DNA of 64,000 bases, from contig NZ_QXDC01000002.1 in NCBI RefSeq assembly GCF_003550065.1, positions 1,608,260 through 1,672,259 on the forward strand, read 5' to 3'. Of this stretch, positions 33,110 to 41,126 are shown in pieces; position 1 is the stretch's first letter, and the number at the start of each line of letters is the position of its first letter. Under the pieces are notes generated by a model that worked only from the letters and a program-made list of their open reading frames with translations, was not told the origin of the DNA and searched no databases. The position numbers and the translations under genes were made by a program. This stretch comes from Hephaestia caeni. Its GTDB lineage: Bacteria; Pseudomonadota; Alphaproteobacteria; Sphingomonadales; Sphingomonadaceae.

Positions 33110-34839
33110 GGCGTCTCGGGCTGCCGTGTTGCGGCGGGCGCGTCAACGCCGCCATCGGGCATCGTCGCGGAAAAAGCGGAGAAGCCGATATCGAGCCGCC
33201 ACCCGCGTCCCGCCCGGCGCCGCGCCGCGACCAGCGCATCGGCCCAGCCGAACGCAGCCGGCTGGAAGTCGCGCCGCGGGGACGGGTGATCGCCGATGTC
33301 GAGATAGCCCCACTCGTCCGCGGTGAAGCGCGGCCAATCGGGCTCGCCCGCCGCCACCGGGTCGCCGGTGCGGACGAACGAGGTCCAATACCCCATCATG
33401 GCGTCCGAAAGCTGCGATTCGGCGGGCGTCAGCGGCGGGCGCGGCCAGTTCGGGCCGAGTACCGCCGACGCGCCGACCTGGCCGAACACATATGGCAGTT
33501 CGCTGGCATGAAACGCCGCCAGATCGCGCGCGCGCTGCGCCGGCGTACTGTGGCGGAAATAGTAGAGATAGGCATTCTGCCCCGCCGCCGCCTGCTGCCG
33601 CACCACATATTGCGCGGCCCAGCCGTAGAGGCCGTCACGGATCGAGGCCATCACGTCGGCCTTCGGATCGGCGCCGGGATAGACGTTGAGATAGGCATCG
33701 GCCTGCGCACCGAAGCGCCGCCGCACATCGGCGACATAGGCCGCCTCGCTTTCGGGCGCCTTGGGCATCAGGAACGGAAGCGATCGGATCTCGCCCTCGT
33801 TGAAACCGGCGAGGACCGGCACTCTGGCTTGCTCCTCGCGCGCGAATGTCTCGGCAAGCTGCCGCGTGAGCACCACGCCGTCGATCACCGGTTCGGGTTG
33901 CCATCCGGTCGCGAGCCCCGCCTTGAACAGCGCCACCGGATCGGCGGCGCGCAGCCCGGCGGCGGTCGAGATGCCCGCTGCCTCGGCCAGCGCCGCGCCT
34001 GCCGTCTCGGCGGATGGCAGGCCGAGCGTCGCTTCGTGCAGCGCGCGATACGACGGCATGTAGCCGCTCTGGGTGATCGCCCTGTCAAACAATCCGCGCG
34101 CCATCGGGCTGGCGAGCAGCGCGATGACGCTCAATCCTCCGGCCGATTCCCCGGCGATCGTAACCTGTCCGGGATCGCCCCCGAACGCCGCAATGTTGCT
34201 TCGTACCCAGCGCAGCGCTTCGATCTGGTCGAGCAGCCCGTAATTGCCCGACACATGCTGCGGCGATTCGGCGCTCAACGCCGGGTGCGCCAGAAACCCC
34301 AGCAACCCGAGCCGATAATTGATCGAAACGACGACGATGCCCCGCTTCGCGAGCGCCGCGCCGTCGTACATCGGTTCCGAACTGCTGCCCCCCACCAGCG
34401 CGCCGCCGTGGATCCAGACCATGACCGGCAGCTTGCGCGCATCGGCGGGCGCCCAGACGTTGAGAGTCAGGCAATCCTCGCTGGACGAGGCCATGCTGCC
34501 GGCATAGATGCTCGTCGACGGCGATGGCGGCTGCGGGCACGCATGGCCGAACACGCTTGCATCGCGCACGCCCTTCCAGCCGCTCGCCGGAACGGGCGCG
34601 CGCCAGCGCAGGTTCCCCGTCGGCGGTTCGGCATAAGGAATCCCCTTATAGGCGACGATGCCGCCGCCCGGCTCGGCAACGCCTCGCAACGACCCCTGGG
34701 CGATATGGACCTGGGGCGAGGCGGCCCGCGTATCGGTCGGCGATCCGACGGCCGGCGCAACCGCGAGGCACAGGCCCGCGATCGCACTCCATATACGCGT
34801 CCGCCGCGCCAGCCGCCTGCTCGCGCGCGTCGAATTCAC
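33106..34839 (-). CDS. Exported type-B carboxylesterase B
   Basis: A 577-residue esterase with a signal peptide (RIWSAIAGLCLAVAPAVGS). It has YKGIPYAEPPTGNLRW, SEDCLTLNVWAPADA, WIHGGALVGGSSSE, FGGDPGQVTIAGESAGGLS with nucleophile S232, and FHASELPYVFG. The start is GTG 34839, overlapping the receptor stop (GTGA), so translation is coupled. Same placement as esterase A directly behind a TonB receptor. Confidence 0.93.
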   Translation of the reverse strand: MNSTRASRRLARRTRIWSAIAGLCLAVAPAVGSPTDTRAASPQVHIAQGSLRGVAEPGGGIVAYKGIPYAEPPTGNLRWRAPVPASGWKGVRDASVFGHACPQPPSPSTSIYAGSMASSSEDCLTLNVWAPADARKLPVMVWIHGGALVGGSSSEPMYDGAALAKRGIVVVSINYRLGLLGFLAHPALSAESPQHVSGNYGLLDQIEALRWVRSNIAAFGGDPGQVTIAGESAGGLSVIALLASPMARGLFDRAITQSGYMPSYRALHEATLGLPSAETAGAALAEAAGISTAAGLRAADPVALFKAGLATGWQPEPVIDGVVLTRQLAETFAREEQARVPVLAGFNEGEIRSLPFLMPKAPESEAAYVADVRRRFGAQADAYLNVYPGADPKADVMASIRDGLYGWAAQYVVRQQAAAGQNAYLYYFRHSTPAQRARDLAAFHASELPYVFGQVGASAVLGPNWPRPPLTPAESQLSDAMMGYWTSFVRTGDPVAAGEPDWPRFTADEWGYLDIGDHPSPRRDFQPAAFGWADALVAARRRAGRGWRLDIGFSAFSATMPDGGVDAPAATRQPETP

Positions 34840-37121
34840 AGATTATACCCCAAGCGCACACCGAAGGTCCGCGGTCGCAGGATCGAATAGCGGCTGTACG
34901 TGAAGGCTTCGGGATGGATGTAGGTCACCGCCCGGCTGTTGGTGACATTCTCCATGTAGAAGGTCGTGCTCAGCCGGCCGATGCGGACACCGGTCTGTAT
35001 GTTGATGTTGGTATAGGTATCGGTGTAATCGGTGAGCGGGCTCGGCGTGCCCGGCTGTCCCGGCGTGTTGGGAAAGCCGTTGGGAAACGACCCCACATGC
35101 TGCACCTGAAAGCTGGTGAAACCTGTGGCGCCGCTGGGCAGATCATAGCCGTAGCTGCCGAAGAAAGACCCCTGCAAGTGCGGTGATGCCAGGCGCGCGT
35201 TCTTCACCGCCCCCGAAATCGCGGCCTCCGATGCCGTCAGCTTGGTCACCTGGGCGTCGTTCAGTGAGCCGTTGAGCCCCAGCACCAGCCGGTCGATCGG
35301 GGTGACGGTGATTTCCGCCTCCAGCCCCTTGCTGACGGCCCGTCCGATATTGGTGGCGAACTGGATCGAATCCGATTGCCGGTTGGCCTGAACCTGGATG
35401 TTGCGCCAATCGATATAATAAGCAGCGAGGTTCGCGGTCAGCTTGCCGCCGAACCAGCGCCCCTTCGCGCCGATTTCATAATTGGTCAGGCTGTCCGAGC
35501 CGGCGCCTTCGGGAATGATGAGGTCGCTCGGGTCGACGGTGCTCGCGACGCCGGCGCGCGCGTTGTAGACCGGCGTGCGATAGCCGGTCGAAACGGTGGC
35601 GTAGGTCGTCAGGCTGTTCGACGGCTTGTAGCTCAGGCTCGCCTTCCATGATGCCTTCGCCGCCGACGGATAGTCGGTCGTCGATGCTGCGATCGGCGTC
35701 TGCGCGAGTTCGCCGGAAAACCCTCCCAGCACATAGGCGAAATACAGCGAGTTGAACCCGGCATGGACGTCCACCGTCGTGTCGTATTTACCGTAGCGAA
35801 GGCCGCCCGTCACCGACAGCTTGTCGGTCAAATGATAGGTAAGCTCCCCGAAGCCCGCGAGTTCGTACGACCGTGCGTCGCTACCGAACTGATAGAAGGT
35901 CGCGTCGGCAGGCAACCCGGTGAGCCCCCTTGCGGCGAGGAAGTCAGGCGTCGATGCCTGGCGCCCCTCGAGAAACATGTTGCGGTGCAGATAATAGCCG
36001 CCGACCGTCCAGTCGAACCGCCCCCCCGGATCGGAGACGAGCCGCGTTTCCTGGACGAAGGTTTTCCAGACACCGTGATCGAAAAGATTGAAGGGAACCG
36101 CCAGGCCGAACGTCCCGCCCAGATCGACTTCGAATAGCCCGTCCTGATACCCGTAGCTCGACGAGCTGGTCAGATGCGCGCCGTCGAACTGATAATCGAG
36201 AGTCGCGTTATAAAGCTGCGTCTTCGACGTGTAGAGATCGGGAATCGTGGTGTAGCGCTTGCGGTCCCCCAGTTCAGGCGTGATCAGCGACGCGTCTTCC
36301 GGGTGGCTGTTCTCATAGAGCGCCATCAGCCGGATGCTCAGCCGATCGGTGGGTTTCCACAGCAGGATCGCCCGCCCGCCCCAGTCCTTCAGCGTGTTGG
36401 AATTCTTGACGCCGGTGCCGATGTTGTCGACATAGCCTTCCTCGTTCCGATAGAAGCCGACGACGCGCAGGCCGAGCGTGTCGCTTGCCAGCGGAACGTT
36501 GATCATCCCGTTATAGCGCTGCCGAACGCCGCCGCCGTCGGGCGTCACGCCGATATCGGCCAGCCCGGACGCATCGAAGCCCGTCAGGTCTGGACTTTTC
36601 GTCAAGATACGCAGCGCGCCCGACAGCGATCCCGAGCCGAACAGCGTGCCCTGCGGCCCGCGCAGGAATTCCACCCGCTCGACATCGTAAAGATTGGGAT
36701 CGAGCGTCACCGAATTGCCGATCGTGGTGAGCGGCAGCTCGTCGAGATAGACGGTGGTCGTGCTCTGCAACCCGGCCTGATAGCCGTTGGTCGAAATGCC
36801 GCGAGTGGTGATGCTGAGATTGTTGTCGCTGCGCCGGTCGAGCACCACGCCCGGCGTCTGGCGCGCGATCCCCTCATAGCTGACGATGCCCTTCTCGGTC
36901 AGGTCCGCCTGCGTGAAGGCGGTGATGCTGAGCGGCACATCCTGGAGCCGCTCGCTGCGGCGGGTAGCGGTGACGACGATGTCTGCGGGGTCGGTGTTCC
37001 GTGCAGGCGCGGCGTCTGCGGGACGATTCTCATCGGCAGGCGCGGTAATGGTCTGGGCGGCGGCAGGTGCGGCCGCGACGATCAATGCAACCAACGATGA
37101 CGTGCAAGCCAAGCGGTTCAT
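34836..37121 (-). CDS. TonB-dependent receptor B
   Basis: Outer-membrane receptor of 761 residues: signal peptide (NRLACTSSLVALIVAAAPAAAQ), plug (DIVVTATRRSERLQDVPLSI, VERVEFLRGPQGTLFGSGSLSGALRI) and barrel ending RTFGVRLGYNL. Closely similar to receptor A along its length, including ADLTEKGIVSYEG in the plug. AAGGAGGGGAT lies immediately before ATG 37121. First gene of module B, behind palindrome 37193-37242. Confidence 0.95.
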   Translation of the reverse strand: MNRLACTSSLVALIVAAAPAAAQTITAPADENRPADAAPARNTDPADIVVTATRRSERLQDVPLSITAFTQADLTEKGIVSYEGIARQTPGVVLDRRSDNNLSITTRGISTNGYQAGLQSTTTVYLDELPLTTIGNSVTLDPNLYDVERVEFLRGPQGTLFGSGSLSGALRILTKSPDLTGFDASGLADIGVTPDGGGVRQRYNGMINVPLASDTLGLRVVGFYRNEEGYVDNIGTGVKNSNTLKDWGGRAILLWKPTDRLSIRLMALYENSHPEDASLITPELGDRKRYTTIPDLYTSKTQLYNATLDYQFDGAHLTSSSSYGYQDGLFEVDLGGTFGLAVPFNLFDHGVWKTFVQETRLVSDPGGRFDWTVGGYYLHRNMFLEGRQASTPDFLAARGLTGLPADATFYQFGSDARSYELAGFGELTYHLTDKLSVTGGLRYGKYDTTVDVHAGFNSLYFAYVLGGFSGELAQTPIAASTTDYPSAAKASWKASLSYKPSNSLTTYATVSTGYRTPVYNARAGVASTVDPSDLIIPEGAGSDSLTNYEIGAKGRWFGGKLTANLAAYYIDWRNIQVQANRQSDSIQFATNIGRAVSKGLEAEITVTPIDRLVLGLNGSLNDAQVTKLTASEAAISGAVKNARLASPHLQGSFFGSYGYDLPSGATGFTSFQVQHVGSFPNGFPNTPGQPGTPSPLTDYTDTYTNINIQTGVRIGRLSTTFYMENVTNSRAVTYIHPEAFTYSRYSILRPRTFGVRLGYNL

Positions 37122-37175
37122 ATCCCCTCCTTGTCGCTGCCGCGTCTTGATGACGCCGTCCTGCGATCGGTGGCG

Positions 37176-37242
37176 ATAGTCGCACCATCGCGCCGGCGAT
37201 GTCAATACTGACAGATGAGTCAGTCAGTATTGACATCGCCGG
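37176..37242 (-). promoter_or_regulatory. Module B promoter and 50-bp perfect palindrome operator
   Basis: Arms 37193-37212 (CCGGCGATGTCAATACTGAC) and 37223-37242 are perfect 20-base inverted copies around a 10-base centre, which itself holds part of an inner ACTGAC/GTCAGT dyad. On the minus strand TTGACA (37205-37200) within one arm and GACTAT (37181-37176), 18 bases apart, form a promoter toward receptor B. The mirrored TTGACA at 37230-37235 could serve the divergent Nudix gene, but no good -10 is seen there. Confidence 0.75.
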
Positions 37243-37278
37243 GTATCAATCATCCGTGCCACCGCCTACATCACCGGC

Positions 37279-38040
37279 ATGGCCGATCCGTTGCCCGATC
37301 CGATCCCCGCCGCCACGCTGGTGCTGTTTCGCGAGACCGGCGCCGCACCGCCCGATCTGCTGTTCGTCGAGCGCGCCCGCACGATGGCGTTCGCTGCCGG
37401 CGCGATCGTCTTTCCCGGCGGGCGCGTCGATCCGGGCGACCGTGACCTCGCGCACGCGCTCGGCGGCGACGCGGACGACATGGCCGCGCGCATCGCGGCG
37501 GTTCGCGAGACTATCGAGGAGGCGGGGATCGCGGTCGGCCTCGATCGGCTGCCCGATCCCGATGCGCTCGACCGGCTGCGTTCGGGCCTGAACGCGCACG
37601 GTTCCTTCGCCGATCTGCTCGCCGACGAGGGGCTAGCGCTCGATCCCGAGGCGCTCATTCCCTTCGCGCGCTGGTGCCCGCGCCTCGCGCACGTCCGGAT
37701 CTTCGATACGCGCTTCTATGTGGCGCGCCTGCCCGACGGCGCCCCCGATCCTGTCGTCGATGCGACCGAAAATGTTCGCGCCTTTTGGCGTGGCGCCGCC
37801 GACATGCTCGACGATGTCGCCGCCGGCGCCGCGCGCGCGATCTTCCCCACGCGCCGGAATCTCGAGCGGCTGGCCGGGTTTGCGAGCTTCGGCGATGCGG
37901 TGGCGAATGCACGCGCTTTCCCGGTCCGCACCGTCGCGCCGTGGACCGAGACACGCGATGGCGACCCGCATCTCTGCATTCCCGACGATCTCGGCTATCC
38001 GGTCACCGCCGAACCGCTGGCGAGCGCGATGCGCGGATGA
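37279..38040 (+). CDS. Nudix hydrolase
   Basis: Hydrolyses a nucleoside diphosphate linked to another moiety; substrate not known. The 253-residue protein has a Nudix box split by a short insert: FPGGRVDPGDRDLAHALGGD followed by AAVRETIEEAGI (RE..EE.G). The 250-residue length and FARWCPRLAHVRIFDTRFYVARLP region resemble NUDT19-type CoA-diphosphatases, which would suit a cluster rich in acyl-CoA enzymes. Start ATG 37279 lacks a clear Shine-Dalgarno. Divergent from receptor B. Confidence 0.85.
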   Translation: MADPLPDPIPAATLVLFRETGAAPPDLLFVERARTMAFAAGAIVFPGGRVDPGDRDLAHALGGDADDMAARIAAVRETIEEAGIAVGLDRLPDPDALDRLRSGLNAHGSFADLLADEGLALDPEALIPFARWCPRLAHVRIFDTRFYVARLPDGAPDPVVDATENVRAFWRGAADMLDDVAAGAARAIFPTRRNLERLAGFASFGDAVANARAFPVRTVAPWTETRDGDPHLCIPDDLGYPVTAEPLASAMRG

Positions 38041-38047
38041 TCACGCT

Positions 38048-38599
38048 CTAGTTGGCGAGCGGCGCGGTATCGATCTTTTCGACCCAGCTCGGGAAGAACG
38101 CGGGTTCGCGCGTCGACCATCCCGATGCAGTTGCGGCTGCCTCGCTGATCGACTGGAGCAGGACGCGTCGCAGATCGGGGTGGAGATGCGGCAACGCCGC
38201 CGCCGCGCAGAACGCCGCGGGCAGCCACGGCCGCGCATCGGCGCCCAACAGGCGCTCGTAAAGGAAGCGATAGGCCGAAAAGCTCGTCAGGCGCCCCTGC
38301 CCCAGATCGAACGCGCTTACCGTCACCAGCGGCGCCATGAACGGTTCGACCGCATCGAGGCCGCTGTCGTCGGGGATCATCACGCGCAGTTCGGGTAGAC
38401 GATCGTAGAGCCGCGCCTGCGCCCGGATGCTTGCCGCCTCGACGACGTCGCGCGACCAGCGTGCCAGCGCGTCCTCGCGATCGAGCCCGATGTCGAGCGC
38501 GCGCCGCACATAACGCTGCGTCGCCGCGCTGAAGCTCGCGAACTCTTTCATTTCGGCCAGCGCCATCGCGCCTCTGGCCTGCTTCATCCGTGATCCCAT
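38048..38599 (-). CDS. Hypothetical protein, 183 aa
   Basis: Soluble, helical protein with no recognised family: MKEFASFSAATQRYVRRALD near the start, then DREDALARWSRDVVEAASIRAQARLYDRLPELRVMIPDD. Start ATG 38599 (GGGGTGA upstream) or ATG 38587. Convergent with the Nudix gene, eight bases apart. Codon use is host-like, so it is a resident gene. Confidence 0.72.
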   Translation of the reverse strand: MGSRMKQARGAMALAEMKEFASFSAATQRYVRRALDIGLDREDALARWSRDVVEAASIRAQARLYDRLPELRVMIPDDSGLDAVEPFMAPLVTVSAFDLGQGRLTSFSAYRFLYERLLGADARPWLPAAFCAAAALPHLHPDLRRVLLQSISEAAATASGWSTREPAFFPSWVEKIDTAPLAN

Positions 38600-38822
38600 A
38601 GCGTCACCCCGCCCGATCAGATACCGGCAGAGTATGCGCGTTCATGGTTAACGTGGCCCTTAACGCACGCGTCGGCCGATATTCAGGAAGGAATCACAGA
38701 AGCCGGGGCATGGCAACAAGCGTTGCGATGAACGGTGGATCGAAGCCGGGATTTGCGGATCGCTGCGGCCCCGACGCAACAAGCCGTGCCGGCCGCCCCA
38801 TCGCGCCGGCGCGGCGACAGAG

Positions 38823-39122
38823 TCATTTGCCCTTGGCGCGCTTGCGCTCGGCCTCCTCGTCGTAGCCCGACGACGGCGCCGGCTCGTGCCGGTGGACCGG
38901 CTGCGTCGAGGACGGCGGATCGGAGGCATCCATCGACTGGTCGAGCGCGGTATCGAGCCGCGCCTCCTTGCTCTCGGGATTGCGTTCGAGGCGGCGGGCG
39001 ATCGATTCGTCCTGCCCGGCGTCGCGCTCGCGCCCGTGGCGAGCGTTCGCGGCCGCATCGGGATCGGCGCGCGTTCCCGCCTTGCCGCTCGTCGCCTTCT
39101 TGCCGGTCGTATCGTCGCTCAT
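38823..39122 (-). CDS. Small hydrophilic sphingomonad protein, 99 aa
   Basis: MSDDTTGKKATSGKAGTRAD opens a disordered, charged protein with LDTALDQSMDASDPPSSTQP and HRHEPAPSSGYDEEAERKRA near the end. AGGAGAG precedes ATG 39122. The DASDPPSSTQP element is recurrent in sphingomonad proteins of this size; function unknown. No hydrophobic segment. Confidence 0.75.
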   Translation of the reverse strand: MSDDTTGKKATSGKAGTRADPDAAANARHGRERDAGQDESIARRLERNPESKEARLDTALDQSMDASDPPSSTQPVHRHEPAPSSGYDEEAERKRAKGK

Positions 39123-39192
39123 CACTGCTCTCCTGGTTGTCGAAGAAGAACGAGCGACACCCACCGGCGTTCCTCGGGGCTGCACGCATGAA

Positions 39193-39222
39193 AAAGGCCC
39201 GGCAGTCGCCTGCCGGGCCTTT
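39193..39222 (-). terminator. Terminator of the BAX-inhibitor-family gene
   Basis: AAAGGCCCGGCAG and CTGCCGGGCCTTT pair across a four-base loop; on the minus strand the stem is followed by a T-tract. It lies 23 bases after the 39245 gene stop. Confidence 0.88.
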
Positions 39223-39244
39223 CCCGATGTATTCCCAAGCCGGA

Positions 39245-39991
39245 TCAGCCGCGATTGCTGCCGAACAGGCGCAGGAGGAACAGGAACATATTGATGAAGT
39301 CGAGGTACAGGCTCAGCGCCGCCATGATGACGACACGGCCTTCCAACTCGGTACCGGCGACCTGCGCGTACATGCTCTTGGTGCGCTGCGTGTCATACGC
39401 CGTCAGGCCCGCAAACAGCAGCACGCCGATGAAGCTCACCACCAGATCGAGTGCGCTCGATTGGAGGAACAGGTTGACGAGCATGGCGACGATCAGGCCG
39501 ACCACGCCCATGATGAGGAAGGTCCCCATCGCGGACAGATCCTTCTTGGTCGTGTAACCATAGAGGCTCAGCCCGGCGAACGCCGCGGCGGTGGCGAAGA
39601 ACGCCTGCGCGATCGAGGTGCCCGAATACTGAAGGAACACGGTCGAGAGCGACAGGCCCATGAAGACCGCGAAGCCCCAGAACATGAGCTGCAAGGTGCT
39701 CGTCTTCATGCGCGCCTGGCCGAAGCTCATCGCGAACACGAAGCCGAGCGGCGCGAGCATGATGACCCAAGCCAGCGGCCCGCCGCTCATGATGATATTC
39801 GCGGCCGGCGAATCCACGCCACCGCGGGCGAACAGCATCGCGACGATGCCCGTCAGCAGCACGCCCGAGGTCATGTAGTTATAGACCGACAGCATGTACG
39901 AACGCAGGCCCGCGTCATACGCTTCGGTCTGGATACCGGCGGCCGTCCGGTAGGGCGCGGCGCTCTGCCGGGGGTCGGACCAGTTTGCCAT
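39245..39991 (-). CDS. BAX inhibitor-1/YccA family membrane protein
   Basis: Seven-helix inner-membrane protein of 248 residues, family of E. coli YccA and eukaryotic BI-1, where members act as calcium leak channels or protease modulators. Characteristic pieces are YMTSGVLLTGIVAMLF, LMFWGFAVFMGLSLSTVFLQYSGTSI, GYTTKKDLSAMGTFLIMGVVG and the C-terminal GLTAYDTQRTKSMY with the conserved Asp, then LYLDFINMFLFLLRLFG. AAAGGAG precedes ATG 39991. Single gene with its own terminator. Confidence 0.95.
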   Translation of the reverse strand: MANWSDPRQSAAPYRTAAGIQTEAYDAGLRSYMLSVYNYMTSGVLLTGIVAMLFARGGVDSPAANIIMSGGPLAWVIMLAPLGFVFAMSFGQARMKTSTLQLMFWGFAVFMGLSLSTVFLQYSGTSIAQAFFATAAAFAGLSLYGYTTKKDLSAMGTFLIMGVVGLIVAMLVNLFLQSSALDLVVSFIGVLLFAGLTAYDTQRTKSMYAQVAGTELEGRVVIMAALSLYLDFINMFLFLLRLFGSNRG

Positions 39992-40109
39992 TCGTAAAAC
40001 TCCTTTGCCCGGCATTAATGCCGGATAAGCCGAATATCGTCGGTCGGCCGCCGCTTTTCAAGCAAAACCGGTTGTGTCGAAATCCACCCGACCTATGCTT
40101 CGATACGCC

Positions 40110-40652
40110 ATGCACCGCCTCTTCGTCGGCCTCCGACCGCCTCCCGAGATTCGTGCCGTGCTACTCGCGGCGGTGGGCGGCGTGCGCGCAGCGCGGTGGC
40201 AGGACGACGAGCAGCTTCACCTGACCTTGCGCTTCATCGGCGAGGTCGATCGCCCGATCGCCGAGGACGTGGCCGCCGCGCTGGGCAGCGTCCATGCGCC
40301 GCCGATCACCGCCGCGATCGCCGGCGTCGGCCGCTTCGAGAAGCGCGGGCGCACCGACGCGATGTGGGCGGGTGTTGCGCCCGGCGATGCGCTTGCCGCA
40401 CTTCACGCCAAGGTCGATCGCGCGCTCGTCCGGCTGGGGCTCGAGCCCGAACGCCGCGCCTATCTGCCCCACATCACGCTTGCCCGCCTGCCGCGCGCCA
40501 GCGGCAGCGAGCACGAGGTCGAGCGTTTCCTCGCCGATCGCGCCGGGCTCGCGAGCCCGTCGTTCACCCTCACCCACCTGACGCTGTTCGAAAGCCGGCT
40601 GGGCCAGGAAGGTGCCCGCTACACCGCCGTGGCGCGCTGGCCGCTGGGTTGA
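40110..40652 (+). CDS. thpR: RNA 2',3'-cyclic phosphodiesterase
   Basis: Member of the 2H phosphoesterase superfamily (LigT/ThpR), opening 2',3'-cyclic phosphate RNA ends. The 180-residue protein MHRLFVGLRPPPEIR carries both catalytic motifs, HLTL (H37) and HITL (H121), with FIGEVD after the first and LFESRL near the end. ATG 40110 gives the canonical N-terminus; in-frame ATG 40095 and GTG 40074 are possible, none with a clear Shine-Dalgarno. Confidence 0.92.
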   Translation: MHRLFVGLRPPPEIRAVLLAAVGGVRAARWQDDEQLHLTLRFIGEVDRPIAEDVAAALGSVHAPPITAAIAGVGRFEKRGRTDAMWAGVAPGDALAALHAKVDRALVRLGLEPERRAYLPHITLARLPRASGSEHEVERFLADRAGLASPSFTLTHLTLFESRLGQEGARYTAVARWPLG

Positions 40653-40691
40653 GAGGCTGTTTGAGAAATCGTGGAAGGGGCGATTTCCGGT

Positions 40692-40775
40692 TGCGGCACC
40701 GGCCCGCTCCCCCACCCGGCCACCCATAGGATACTAGCGTTGGGTGGCCGGGTGGGGGAGCAGGCCGGTGCCGCA
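40692..40775. repeat. REP-like hairpin, copy 2
   Basis: Arms 40692-40726 and 40741-40775 are inverted with one mismatch in 35 bases, around a 14-base loop. The core CTCCCCCACCCGGCCACCCA is shared with hairpin 15444-15509. Confidence 0.9.
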
Positions 40776-40863
40776 GCGCGCAAAAAAGCAGCCAAAGGTT
40801 AGGCGAAGGTTAGGCCAAAACGCTCACCCGGAGCCTGACACCTTACATCGATCCATCCGTGTT

Positions 40864-41007
40864 CCAGACCCGTTCGTTCCCGGACTTGACCGGGGTTGTC
40901 GAAGCACCGCAAGCGACCACCGGGCCTATCGCAGAACGGCCCCCTTCGACTGCCTGCTAAGGCAGGCGCTCAGGACAGGCTTCGACAAGCTCAGGGCGAA
41001 CGGATCA
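40864..41007 (-). repeat. Long dispersed repeat, copy 1 (inverted relative to 47048-47204)
   Basis: Contains TTCGACAAGCTCAGGGCGAA, GACTGCCTGCTAAGGCAGGC and GGTTGTCGAAGCACCGCAAG. Its reverse complement matches 47048-47204 almost throughout, with short indels. Confidence 0.85.
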
Positions 41008-41126
41008 ACGTTAACGTCATCGTCCTCTCATCGAACCGGGAGAGCGGTGCGCACCATCGCGCGTGAGCACGAGCAGACAGGAACGATAGCAGAACATCCG
41101 TCTGTAGGACAGCGCGCATTGCTGCC

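Larger units (their letters stand above)
40653..41126. other. Gene-free stretch carrying several dispersed repeats
   Basis: Holds the element shared with 3527-3590 (40659-40702), hairpin 40692-40775, the short repeat also seen at 2625-2654 (about 40795-40825) and the long repeat 40864-41007. No supportable gene. Confidence 0.75.

Noticed and set aside
38641..38675. TTAA-spaced motif (GGTTAACGTGGCCCTTAAC) resembling a CtrA site upstream of the 38048 gene
   Set aside because: The half-sites are 8 rather than 7 bases apart, so it does not fit the CtrA pattern well.
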